Of a DNA stretch of 64,000 nucleotides, positions 51,995 through 60,600 are shown piece after piece. This DNA comes from Pseudomonas sp. NC02 (GTDB taxonomy: Bacteria; Pseudomonadota; Gammaproteobacteria; Pseudomonadales; Pseudomonadaceae), in assembly GCF_002874965.1 (NCBI RefSeq), contig NZ_CP025624.1, positions 2,666,001-2,730,000 of the forward strand, given 5' to 3'. The translations under genes were made by a program, and so were the position numbers. Numbering within the stretch: position 1 is the stretch's first letter; every line of letters begins with the position of its first letter. The notes beneath the pieces were generated by a model, which saw only the letters and a list, made by a program, of their open reading frames with translations, was not told where the DNA came from and did not search any database.

Positions 51995-53413
51995 ATGAGC
52001 CTCCTGCCTTACGCCTGGGCCAAATCCCAACGTATCCTCCTTCACCCGGGAACCCAGGGCCCGACGCTGACCATCTGCCCCTCGACCCCCGGCTGGTCCA
52101 TCAGCGAGGTCTACCGCCAGTTCGGCCAAACCCACCTGATCCAGGTGCGCGACGACGAACTCGACGGCCTCCTGGCCACTGCCTACGCCGACACCGGCAG
52201 CGCCGCCGCCGTCGTGGGCGCCGCCGAAAACGAAGTCGACCTCGACCGCCTCATGCAAGACATCCCCGAAATCACCGACCTGCTCGACACCCAGGACGGC
52301 GCCCCGGTGATCCGCATGATCAACGCCTTGCTCACCCAGGCCGCCCGCGACGAAGCCAGCGACATCCACATCGAACCCTACGAAACCCACTCCGTGGTGC
52401 GCTACCGCGTCGACGGCACGCTGCGTGACGTGGTGTCCCCGCGCAAGGCCCTGCACGGCGCCTTGGTCTCACGCATCAAGATCATGGCCCAACTCGATAT
52501 CGCCGAAAAACGCCTGCCCCAGGACGGCCGCATTGCCCTGCGCGTGGCCGGTCGCCCCATTGATATCCGCGTCTCCACCGTGCCCACCGGCCATGGCGAG
52601 CGCGTAGTGATGCGCCTGCTGGACAAACAAGCCGGCCGCCTGCAGCTGGAAACCCTCGGCATGGACCCCGCCGTCCTGGCCAAACTCGACACCCTGATCC
52701 GCCAACCCCACGGCATCGTGCTGGTCACCGGTCCCACCGGCAGCGGCAAGACCACCAGCCTCTACGCCGCCCTGGCCCGGCTGGATGCGAGCACCAGCAA
52801 TATCCTGACCGTCGAAGACCCGGTGGAATACGACCTGCCGGGCATCAGCCAGATCCAGGTCAACGCCAAGATCGACATGACCTTCGCCCTGGCCCTGCGG
52901 GCAATCCTGCGCCAGGATCCGGACATCATCATGATCGGCGAAATCCGCGACCTGGAGACCGCACAAATTGCCGTCCAGGCCTCGCTCACGGGCCACTTGG
53001 TGCTCGCCACCCTGCACACCAACGACGCCGTCTCGGCGGTCAACCGCTTGATCGACATGGGCGTCGAACCGTTCCTGCTGGCCTCGTCACTGCTCGGCGT
53101 ATTGGCCCAGCGCCTGGTGCGTCGGCTGTGCCCGCACTGCAAGCAGGAAGACCCGGCCGCGCCCGGCACCTGGCGGCCTGTCGGGTGCGCGCAGTGCAAC
53201 CAGATCGGTTACAGCGGGCGTACCGGTATCCATGAATTGTTCTGCATCGACGACGAGCTGCGCGGGCTGATCCACCAGGGCGCCGGCGAGCAGGCCTTGA
53301 AAGCCGCCGCACGCCGGGCCGGCATGTTCAGCATGCGTGAAGATGGCGAACGCTGGGTACGCAGCGGCGCCACCGCCCCCGAAGAAATCCTGCGCGTAAC
53401 ACGGGACGCCTGA
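51995..53413 (+). CDS. hxcR: Type II secretion ATPase E (HxcR)
   Basis: 472 residues from ATG 51995; no strong ribosome site is seen and the start lies just past repeat C. GspE parts in order: N-terminal domain, [10 protein letters not shown], Walker [10 protein letters not shown] near 245, Asp box and Walker [17 protein letters not shown], His box LATLHTND, and a four-cysteine zinc motif (CPHC near 380 and CAQC). It powers pseudopilus assembly. The first kilobase is strongly C-rich on the coding strand. Confidence 0.92.
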   Translation: MSLLPYAWAKSQRILLHPGTQGPTLTICPSTPGWSISEVYRQFGQTHLIQVRDDELDGLLATAYADTGSAAAVVGAAENEVDLDRLMQDIPEITDLLDTQDGAPVIRMINALLTQAARDEASDIHIEPYETHSVVRYRVDGTLRDVVSPRKALHGALVSRIKIMAQLDIAEKRLPQDGRIALRVAGRPIDIRVSTVPTGHGERVVMRLLDKQAGRLQLETLGMDPAVLAKLDTLIRQPHGIVLVTGPTGSGKTTSLYAALARLDASTSNILTVEDPVEYDLPGISQIQVNAKIDMTFALALRAILRQDPDIIMIGEIRDLETAQIAVQASLTGHLVLATLHTNDAVSAVNRLIDMGVEPFLLASSLLGVLAQRLVRRLCPHCKQEDPAAPGTWRPVGCAQCNQIGYSGRTGIHELFCIDDELRGLIHQGAGEQALKAAARRAGMFSMREDGERWVRSGATAPEEILRVTRDA

Positions 53414-54624
53414 TGAACCGATACCGCTACGAAGCCGCCGACGCCAGCGGCAAGCTGGAGTCCGGGCACCTTGAGGCAGACAGCCAGAGCGGCGCGTTTG
53501 CCCACCTGCGCAGCCGTGGCCTGACGGCCTTGCGGGTGCAGGTCGAGAACAACAACGAGCGTGCCGGCGGTGGCGGCCGGTTCAGCGCCAAACTCTCGGA
53601 CAATGACCTGGCCTGGGCCACGCGCCAGCTGGCGAGCCTGCTCGGTGCGAGCCTGCCACTGGAGGCCGCGTTGAGCGCCACGGTGGAGCAAGCCGAGAAA
53701 AAACACATTGCCCAGACCTTGAGCGCGGTGCGCGCCGATGTGCGCAGCGGCATGCGCCTGGCCGATGCGTTGGCCGCGCGGCCCCGGGACTTTCCGTCGA
53801 TCTATCGGGCGCTGATCGCGGCGGGGGAGGAGTCCGGCGACCTGGCCCAGGTCATGGAGCGCCTCGCCGACTACATCGAGGAGCGCAATAACCTGCGGGG
53901 CAAGATCCTCACGGCGTTTATCTACCCGGGCGTGGTGGGGCTGGTGTCCATCGGCATTGTGATTTTCCTGCTCAGCTACGTGGTGCCGCAGGTGGTCAGT
54001 GCGTTTTCCCAGGCTCGCCAGGACCTGCCGGGGCTGACGTTGGCGATGCTCAATGCGAGTGACTTTATCCGCGCCTGGGGCTGGCTGTGTTTTGCCGGGA
54101 TCGTGGGTGGTTTCTGGAGCTGGCGCCTGTACCTGCGCAACCCCGTGGCACGGTTGAGCTGGCACAGCCGGGTGTTGCGCCTGCCGTTGATCGGGCGTTT
54201 TGTACTGGGCCTCAACACCGCGCGGTTTGCCTCGACCCTGGCGATTCTCGGCGGGGCGGGCGTGCCGTTGTTGCGCGCCCTGGAAGCGGCGCGCCAGACC
54301 TTGTCCAACGACCGCCTGAGCCAGTGTGTCAGCGACGCGACGGCCAAGGTGCGCGAGGGCGTCAACCTGGCTCCTGCGCTGGCGGTGGAAAAGGTCTTTC
54401 CGCCCGTGCTGATCCACCTGATCGCCAGCGGCGAAAAAACCGGCTCGCTGCCGCCGATGCTCGAACGCGCGGCGCAAACCCTGTCGCGGGATATCGAGCG
54501 TCGGGCGATGGGCATGACGGCGTTGCTTGAGCCACTGATGATCGTGGTGATGGGCGCCGTGGTGTTGGTCATCGTCATGGCCGTGCTGCTGCCGATCATC
54601 GAAATCAACCAACTGGTGACCTGA
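53413..54624 (+). CDS. hxcS: Type II secretion inner-membrane platform protein F (HxcS)
   Basis: 403 residues, start overlapping the hxcR stop (TGATG). Two T2SSF domains, each with the family pattern (RQLASLLGASLPLEAAL ... ALIAAGEESGDLAQVMERLADY; FASTLAILGGAGVPLLRALEAA ... LIASGEKTGSLPPMLERAA in outline), and three membrane helices. Last gene of the hxc system; a REPIN split by an insertion sequence follows. Confidence 0.92.
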   Translation: MNRYRYEAADASGKLESGHLEADSQSGAFAHLRSRGLTALRVQVENNNERAGGGGRFSAKLSDNDLAWATRQLASLLGASLPLEAALSATVEQAEKKHIAQTLSAVRADVRSGMRLADALAARPRDFPSIYRALIAAGEESGDLAQVMERLADYIEERNNLRGKILTAFIYPGVVGLVSIGIVIFLLSYVVPQVVSAFSQARQDLPGLTLAMLNASDFIRAWGWLCFAGIVGGFWSWRLYLRNPVARLSWHSRVLRLPLIGRFVLGLNTARFASTLAILGGAGVPLLRALEAARQTLSNDRLSQCVSDATAKVREGVNLAPALAVEKVFPPVLIHLIASGEKTGSLPPMLERAAQTLSRDIERRAMGMTALLEPLMIVVMGAVVLVIVMAVLLPIIEINQLVT

Positions 54625-54649
54625 CTGCTGACGAAACACGATCAAAAAT

Positions 54650-54732
54650 GTGGGAGCGGGCTTGCTCGCGAAAGCGGTGTGTCAGTCAACACATGTCGCG
54701 CCTGATCCACCGCTTTCGCGAGTAAGCCCGCT
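54650..54732. repeat. REPIN interrupted by the IS110 element (left part)
   Basis: The left arm and most of the right arm of a GTGGGAGCGGGCTTGCTCGC-class REPIN run to CCCGCT at 54732; the missing CCCAC of the right arm reappears at 55910-55914 after the insertion. Removing 1177 bases restores an ordinary REPIN end. Confidence 0.92.
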
Positions 54733-54734
54733 TG

Positions 54735-54740
54735 TATGCT
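54735..54740 (+). promoter_or_regulatory. -10 half of a junction promoter formed on circularisation
   Basis: TATGCT at the extreme left end has no good -35 before it in the REPIN. When the ends are joined in the circular form, TTGCCC at 55888-55893 comes to lie 18 bases upstream, making a complete sigma-70-like promoter that would start transcription near 54747, at the first bridge-RNA stem. Confidence 0.6.
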
Positions 54741-54746
54741 AGGACT

Positions 54747-54900
54747 TGAAGGGAGGAGGAGGGACAAAGCCCGATTCTGACTGTTGGCGCAGTACAGACC
54801 GTGGGAGATTTCGCCCCTCCTCCTTTCACCCAAGCGCCGATAAAGAATGCATCTGGCTATGACCGACGATAGGAACAAGCCTGCGCCTCTGGGTGAGCCC
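54747..54900 (+). ncRNA. IS110 bridge RNA with target- and donor-binding loops
   Basis: Stem A: GGGAGGAGGAGGG (54751-54763) pairs with CCCCTCCTCCTTTC (54814-54827). Its loop holds AAGCCCG (54767-54773), identical to the REP just left of the core, and GTGGGAG (54801-54807), the complement of core plus right REP flank. Stem B: TCACCC and GCGC (54826-54837) pair with GCGC and GGGTGA (54883-54896). Its loop holds AGAAT (54844-54848), identical to the element's right end before the core, and ACAAG (54875-54879), complementary to core plus left end. This is the two-loop design established for the IS621 bridge RNA. Confidence 0.82.
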
Positions 54901-54936
54901 TTCAAGTGCTCAAAACCATAGCCCGGAGGAAGTCCC

Positions 54937-55884
54937 ATGGCAATGCCAGTTCCTGTCTCAAAGCCGATCGTTGGCGTCGATGTTGCTAAAAATGAGCTGG
55001 TGATTTACCACGCCGAACTCGATCTGCTGGAAGTAATCCCGAACAACAAAACCGCCATTAAAAAATGGCTGAAGGCCCTACCGGGCACCGTGGCAGTTGC
55101 GATTGAAGCTACCAACATCTATCACTTGGAGTTCGCTGATCTCGCCTATGAAGCTGGCTGCGTGATCTACATGGTGGGTGGATATGAGCTCAGCCATTAT
55201 CGTAAAGGTGTGAATATCCGGGCTAAAACCGACGCCCAGGATGCCAAATTGCTCGCTCGCTATTTAAAAAACGAAGCCGATGAACTTCGTCCCTGGACGC
55301 CGCCATCTCCTCTGTATCGCCAGCTTTTGAGTCTTTTCCGCCGCCGGGCGGCGCTGGTCCAGGCACGCGTCAGCCTGACTCAAAGCTGGGCGAATGAGCC
55401 GTTACTGAAGGCCTCTTTTACCGAGCAGGTGAAGTCGATGCAAAAGCTAGAAGGCCTGATTGAAAAGATGATCGGTGATCGCCTGAAAGAAGCTGGACTG
55501 TCGGATCAGCTAAAGCGTTGCTTGAAAGTTGAAGGTATCGGTTTTTTGACTGGAGCCCGCTTGGTTACTAGCTTTCAACGAGGTGATTTTAGAAACGCAG
55601 ACGCTTTCATCGCCTTCTTGGGCATGGATTTACGCGTTTCTAAGTCAGGACAGAAAGATAATCGTCGTAGCTTGAGCAAACGTGGCGACTCAGAAGCTCG
55701 GCGTCTTTTGCACAACGCAGCGATGGCAGCTAGCCGAACGGCTGCATGGAAGGAGTTTTATCAAGCGCAACGGGCGCGGGGTTACAGCACCACTCAGGTG
55801 CTGGTAATGCTGGCCCGCAAGCTTGCTCGAGTGGTATTTGCCTTGCTAAAAGGACAAAGCGAATACCAACCAAAGGTTGGTTGA
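54937..55884 (+). CDS. IS110-family transposase (RNA-guided serine/DEDD recombinase)
   Basis: 315 residues from ATG 54937 with GGAGG upstream. The N-terminal RuvC-like domain carries the DEDD set Asp15 (VDVAKN), Glu57 (IEATN), Asp99 and Asp102 (KTDAQDAK); a coiled-coil middle follows; the C-terminal Tnp domain has KVEGIGFLTGARLV and the catalytic Ser237 (VSKSGQKD), then LSKRGDSEARRLLHNAAM. Spacing of all five residues matches IS621 closely, so the enzyme looks active. Base composition is clearly lower in GC than its neighbours, in keeping with a mobile gene. A hairpin GGTTGAGGG / CCCTCAACC at 55879-55900 spans its stop. Confidence 0.92.
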   Translation: MAMPVPVSKPIVGVDVAKNELVIYHAELDLLEVIPNNKTAIKKWLKALPGTVAVAIEATNIYHLEFADLAYEAGCVIYMVGGYELSHYRKGVNIRAKTDAQDAKLLARYLKNEADELRPWTPPSPLYRQLLSLFRRRAALVQARVSLTQSWANEPLLKASFTEQVKSMQKLEGLIEKMIGDRLKEAGLSDQLKRCLKVEGIGFLTGARLVTSFQRGDFRNADAFIAFLGMDLRVSKSGQKDNRRSLSKRGDSEARRLLHNAAMAASRTAAWKEFYQAQRARGYSTTQVLVMLARKLARVVFALLKGQSEYQPKVG

Positions 55885-55974
55885 GGGTTGCCCCTCAACC
55901 ATAGAATCTCCCACATTTTAACTGCGTTTCTTCAAGACTATTTTCGCGCGCCCGACACGCGGGTCCCAACCTCG

Positions 55975-56163
55975 GGTTCCTCATTCTGTCATCTGCCCAA
56001 CCCCACCACATGGCCCGTAACGCCTCCAGCCCGGTCCTCGAAGTCCGCGCTGAAACCTCGCTGTCACCTCACCCCCAAATCGCTCAAAAGTGTGACCAAA
56101 ACACCCGAGAATCTTTTTAAAAATCAAGCCGTTCCTCCCGAGGTTTTTTCCTTTAGCTGTCAT
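55975..56163 (+). promoter_or_regulatory. Cluster of candidate PHO boxes upstream of the DING gene
   Basis: Three CTGTCAT/C heptamers occur at 55986, 56061 and 56157. Two have a degenerate partner at the correct 11-base spacing: CTGAAACctcgCTGTCAC (56050-56067) and TTTTCCTttagCTGTCAT (56146-56163). PhoB binds such 7-4-7 repeats. No gene is supported in 55910-56284; an open frame through it has no family likeness. Confidence 0.5.
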
Positions 56164-56284
56164 CGGATGCTGCGAAATTTCATACCCATGGCCTCACCCC
56201 TGGGTACCCCCCGGAACACAGCCCGGGACCGAAGCCATAGCGTCATCTACCCCAACGTACAAACACGACGAAAGGAGCTTCTTC

Positions 56285-57448
56285 ATGTTTAAGCGCAACG
56301 TTCTCGCGGTATCCATGACCCTCGCTGCACTGTGCTCGGCCCAGGCTGCCATGGCAGACATCAACGGCGGCGGCGCCACCCTGCCACAACCGCTGTACCA
56401 GACCTCCGGCGTATTGACCGCCGGTTTCGCCCCGTACATCGGCGTGGGCAGCGGCAAGGGCAAACTGGCGTTCCTGAACAACGACTACAGCCAGTTCGGC
56501 ACCGGCACCAAGAACGTTCACTGGGCGGGCAGCGACTCGAAGCTGACCTCGACTGAACTGTCCACCTACGCCTCCACCAAACAAGCGACCTGGGGCAAGC
56601 TGATTCAAGTGCCTTCGGTCGCCACTTCGGTTGCCATTCCATTCAACAAGGCCGGTACCAACGCAGTTGACCTGAGCGTTGATCAACTGTGCGGCGTGTT
56701 CTCGGGCCGCATCACCACCTGGAACCAACTCCCGGCTACCGGTCGCACCGGTAACATCGTGGTGGTTTACCGTAACGAAGCCAGTGGCACCACCGAGCTG
56801 TTCACCCGTTTCCTGGCGGCCAAGTGCGTCAATGAGTCCAAGAAATTTGTGGTCACCACCAACTTCGCGGACAGCTTCGGCGTGCCTCCAGGCGCCGTGC
56901 CTGCCGTGACCAGCCAAGGCGTGATGACCGCACTGAACGCCGGTGATGGTCGCATCACCTACATGAGCCCGGACTATGCCGCGCCTACCTTGGCTGGCCT
57001 GGATGACGCCACCAAAGTGGCCAAGGTCGCCGGTGTTTCTCCAGCCCCTGATAACGTTTCCGCCGCCATCGCCGCTGTGCCCGTACCGGCTGCTGCCAAC
57101 GTCGCCAACCAGAACGCCTGGGTACCGGTGTTTGCTGCCGCCGCCGATGCCAACGATCCAAGCGTCGTGCCTTACCCAAGCAGCGGTTATCCGATCCTGG
57201 GCTTCACCAACCTGATCTTCAGCCAGTGCTACGCCGACGCCACCCAGACCTCGCAAGTGCGTGCGTTCTTCACCCGTCACTTCGGTGCCAGCGCCTTGAA
57301 CAGCAACGACAACGCGATCAAGGCCAACCGCTTCGTGCCACTGCCAGCTGCCTGGAAAGCCGCGATCACCAGCAACTTCGTTACCGCAACCAGCGCGCTG
57401 AGCATCGGCAAGTCTGATGTCTGCAACGCCATCGGTCGTCCGCTGTAA
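56285..57448 (+). CDS. DING-family phosphate-binding protein
   Basis: 387 residues with GAAAGGAG before ATG 56285. Signal peptide ends AAMA, so the mature protein starts DINGGGATLPQPLYQ, the defining DING N-terminus. The rest follows the PstS-like two-lobe fold: phosphate-loop residues in TGTKNVHWAGSDS, GRITTWNQLP, and RNEASGTTELFTRFL. DING proteins bind phosphate tightly and are made under phosphate starvation; in Pseudomonas some are exported through Hxc. The adjacent Hxc system suggests this one may be a substrate. A strong terminator follows. Confidence 0.92.
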   Translation: MFKRNVLAVSMTLAALCSAQAAMADINGGGATLPQPLYQTSGVLTAGFAPYIGVGSGKGKLAFLNNDYSQFGTGTKNVHWAGSDSKLTSTELSTYASTKQATWGKLIQVPSVATSVAIPFNKAGTNAVDLSVDQLCGVFSGRITTWNQLPATGRTGNIVVVYRNEASGTTELFTRFLAAKCVNESKKFVVTTNFADSFGVPPGAVPAVTSQGVMTALNAGDGRITYMSPDYAAPTLAGLDDATKVAKVAGVSPAPDNVSAAIAAVPVPAAANVANQNAWVPVFAAAADANDPSVVPYPSSGYPILGFTNLIFSQCYADATQTSQVRAFFTRHFGASALNSNDNAIKANRFVPLPAAWKAAITSNFVTATSALSIGKSDVCNAIGRPL

Positions 57449-57477
57449 CCCACGCTTTTACCGACCGGCAACACCCG

Positions 57478-57509
57478 ATCAGCAACGGCCTGTGCCGTTG
57501 CTGATTTTT
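57478..57509 (+). terminator. Rho-independent terminator after the DING gene
   Basis: A perfect 12-base stem ATCAGCAACGGC / GCCGTTGCTGAT with loop CTGT is followed by a T-run; it stands 29 bases after the stop. Confidence 0.9.
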
Positions 57510-57537
57510 GCGTTTGCGGCTCGGCTATCAGCCTTAC

Positions 57538-57555
57538 ATGAACTTTCCATGACAG
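57538..57555 (-). promoter_or_regulatory. Candidate PHO box upstream of tpsA
   Basis: On the minus strand CTGTCATGGAAAGTTCAT: a perfect first heptamer and TCAT conserved in the second, with 4-base spacing. It lies 95 bases before the tpsA start. Confidence 0.45.
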
Positions 57556-57649
57556 AAGTTCAGTCCCGCCCCTCGCCAACCGCCTAACTCCCATACGTGA
57601 CGCACGTCGCCAGTTCCCCATGGGCAATAACAAAGAAGGAAGCTTCCTG

Positions 57650-60600
57650 ATGGTCCGCTGCAAACCACCGGTCAACCTGAATGCCCAAGGCCCTGGCGGC
57701 CAGACGATCCTGCGCCTCAAACCCCTGGCCCAGGCGATTGCCTTGTTCATGGTGGCAGGCAGCGCCCACGCGGCGACAGCGTTCAGCTCCGGCTGGTTTG
57801 CCGACAAGGGTGCCTCCCAGGCGGCGACAGCGGCCCGCCTCAACGGGGCGCAGGTGCCGGGGATTCCGTCGTTGAATCAGCAGGCGCGGGCGAACCAGCA
57901 GTTGTCACGTTCCATCAGCACGCTCAACAACAGTGTCGCGGCGATTGCGGCCCAGCAGGCCGCCCAGGCCGCTGGCCGGCAAGCGGCGCTCGGCCAGGTC
58001 TCGACGATTCCCGACGGCCTCGGCAAGGGCGGCTTGCAGGTGGACAACAGCCTGACCCAGGGCTGGACCAACGCCAAGGGCCCGACCCAGAGCCAGTCCG
58101 GTGGCAAGACCACGGTGACCATCGAGCAGACCGCCGACAAGGCGATCCTCAACTGGGAAACCTTCAACGTCGGACGCAACACCACGGTCGATTTCCAGCA
58201 GCAATCGAATTGGGCCGTGCTCAACCGTGTCAACGACCCCAACGCGCGCCCCAGCGAAATCCAGGGCCAGATCAACGCCCCTGGCACAGTGATGATCATG
58301 AACCGCAACGGGGTGATCTTCAGCGGCAGCAGCCAGGTCAATGTGCGCAACCTGGTGGCGGCCGCCGCCACCATCACCGATGACCAATTCACCCAACGCG
58401 GGATCTATGTGGATGCCAACGGCACCCAGCCGACTTTCACCGACGCGGCGGGCAAGGTCGAGGTGCAGCGCGGCGCGTTGATCCAGACTCACAACCCGGC
58501 CACCTCTACCGACGCCGGTGGCTACGCCCTGCTGCTCGGCTCGGAGGTCGAGAACGCCGGCAGCATCATCACCGCCAGGGGCCAGGCCACCCTGGCCGCC
58601 GGCGACAGTTTTTATATCCGCAAGGGCGTCGGCACCACCGGCAACGACCGCTCCACCACCCGTGGCAATGAAGTGGCCACCAGCCTCAAGGCCGGCAGCA
58701 CGTCGGGCAAGGTCAGCAACAGCGGCCTGATCATGGCGTCGACCGGCGACATCACCCTCACCGGGCACCAGGTGCAGCAGAACGGCGTGGCCCTGGCCAG
58801 CACCTCGGTGGATACCCGCGGCACGATTCACTTGCTCAACGCCGCCAGCGACACCAGCGCCAGCGTGACCCTGGGCGAGGGCAGCACCACGGCGATCCTG
58901 CTGGACGCCAGCGGCAGCACCGCCCTCAACAGCCAGAAGGACAACGGCCTGATCAAGCTCGACGGCTTGCCTGCCAACCTGATCACCGGCCAGTTCAACA
59001 ACCTCAGCGCGGTGGCCGACCGCACTGACCAGTCGCGGATCGAGATCGTCAGCGGCGGCACTGTGGATTTGCGCAAAGGCTCGATCACCCTGGCCACCGG
59101 CGGCCAGGTGGCGGTCAGTGCCGGCCAGCGCAGCCTGGTGCGTGACGGCGCGATGATCGACGTGTCCGGCGCGATTGGCGTCAAGGTGGCGATGGAAGCC
59201 AACAACATCAAGATCAACGTGCAAGGCAACGAACAGCGCGACGCGCCCGCCAACCGTGACGGCGGGCAATTGATCAACAATGACGTGTGGGTCGACCTGC
59301 GGGACCTGGTGTTCGTCCCGGCCGGCACCAACGGCTATGCGACGGACCGCTGGTACACCGCCGGCGGGCTGCTGGAAGTCGGCGGTTACCTGGGCACCCA
59401 GGGCCACTCGGTCGGCGAGTGGATGGCCCAGGGCGGCACTGTGACGTTCACCGGCAAGGACGTGGTGACCCAGCAGGGGGCCCAGGTCAATCTGTCGGGC
59501 GGCACCGTCGATGTGCAGGCCGGCTACATCCGCCAGACCTGGCTCAAGGGGCCTGACGGCCAGCTCTATGAGCTGTCGAAAGCCCCCGGGGACATTCTCT
59601 ACGCGGGGATCTACAAGGGCTTTGAAGACACCAGCGTCCGCTGGGGCCGCAGCGATTTCTACTACAACCCGCTGGTGGCCCAGCAAAGCCGCTACGAGGC
59701 GGGCTACACCGTGGGCCGCGACGCCGGCAAGCTGGTGGTGGGCACCACCAACGCGGTGCTGGAAGGCCAGTTGATCAGCGATGTATTCCAGGGCGATCGC
59801 CAGACCCAGGCACCGAATATCAACCTTGATGGTTATCAGCAGTCACAGCAGGCCATGGCCCAGCGGGCGCAGTTGATCATTGGCCAGTACACGCCGGTGT
59901 ACAACAAGGCCACCGGCACCTTGCGCTACGCCTTGACCCCGACCATCGACCAGGTGCTGATCGAGGGCAGCACGCAAAAAATCGCCGACGGCCTGGACCT
60001 GGCCACTGCGCTGCCGACCGAACGCCAGGGCAAACTGGTGCTCGACAGTGACCAGCTCAATGGCTACCGATTGGGCGCGATCAAGGTCGGCGCAAAGCAG
60101 CAGATTGACGTCAATGGCGCACTCAAGGTGGCTGACGGCGGCGACATCACCCTGTTCGGCCCCGTGGTTTCAGTCAATGCCAACCTCACGGCCCACGGCG
60201 GCAGCATCAACGCGGGCAACCTGCTGAATCAGGTCGACCTCAATCGCTCCAATGTCGTTGGCGATGTGATTCTGCCGGGCATCGGCCGGCTCGATGTGGC
60301 CGCCGGAGTCAAGCTGGACAGTTCCGGGCGCTGGAATAATCTGGCGCTGGACCCTTCGGCCACTGACGGGGTGGCGTATATCAACGGTGGCAAGGTGTCG
60401 TTGCGCAGCTCCGGCGACGTGAACCTCGCGGCGGGCAGCCTGGTGGAAACGTCCTCCGGGGCGACCATCGGCCTGGATGGCAAAGTCCGGGGCGGCAAGG
60501 GCGGCGACGTGACCGTGGGCGCACTGGGGGCTTTGGACCTGGGCGCCGAGATTCGCGGCTATGGCGTCAGCGCAGGCGGCACCCTGACCTTGCAGGCCAA

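Larger units (their letters stand above)
54731..55907 (+). mobile_element. IS110-family insertion sequence in a REP target
   Basis: The element is 1177 bases long with a CT dinucleotide at both junctions (54731-54732 and 55908-55909), no terminal inverted repeats and no longer target duplication. A 204-base non-coding left end precedes the transposase and only 25 bases follow it; this is the IS110 subgroup layout (bridge RNA at the left) and not the IS1111 layout. IS110 relatives, including IS621, are known to enter REP sequences. Confidence 0.92.

Noticed and set aside
3793..54732. The repeated palindromes considered as a CRISPR array
   Set aside because: Repeats are dispersed kilobases apart as inverted pairs, with no regular spacers and no cas genes.
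55888..56292. 134-codon open frame between the IS and the DING gene
   Set aside because: It has no family likeness, begins inside the IS end and REPIN remnant and overlaps the DING leader; the region reads better as a promoter with PHO boxes.
57905..59686. Long minus-strand open frames opposite tpsA (also 60170-61624 and 62108-63880)
   Set aside because: They are histidine/alanine/glycine-rich shadows of the GC-rich plus-strand exoprotein gene, with no start signals.
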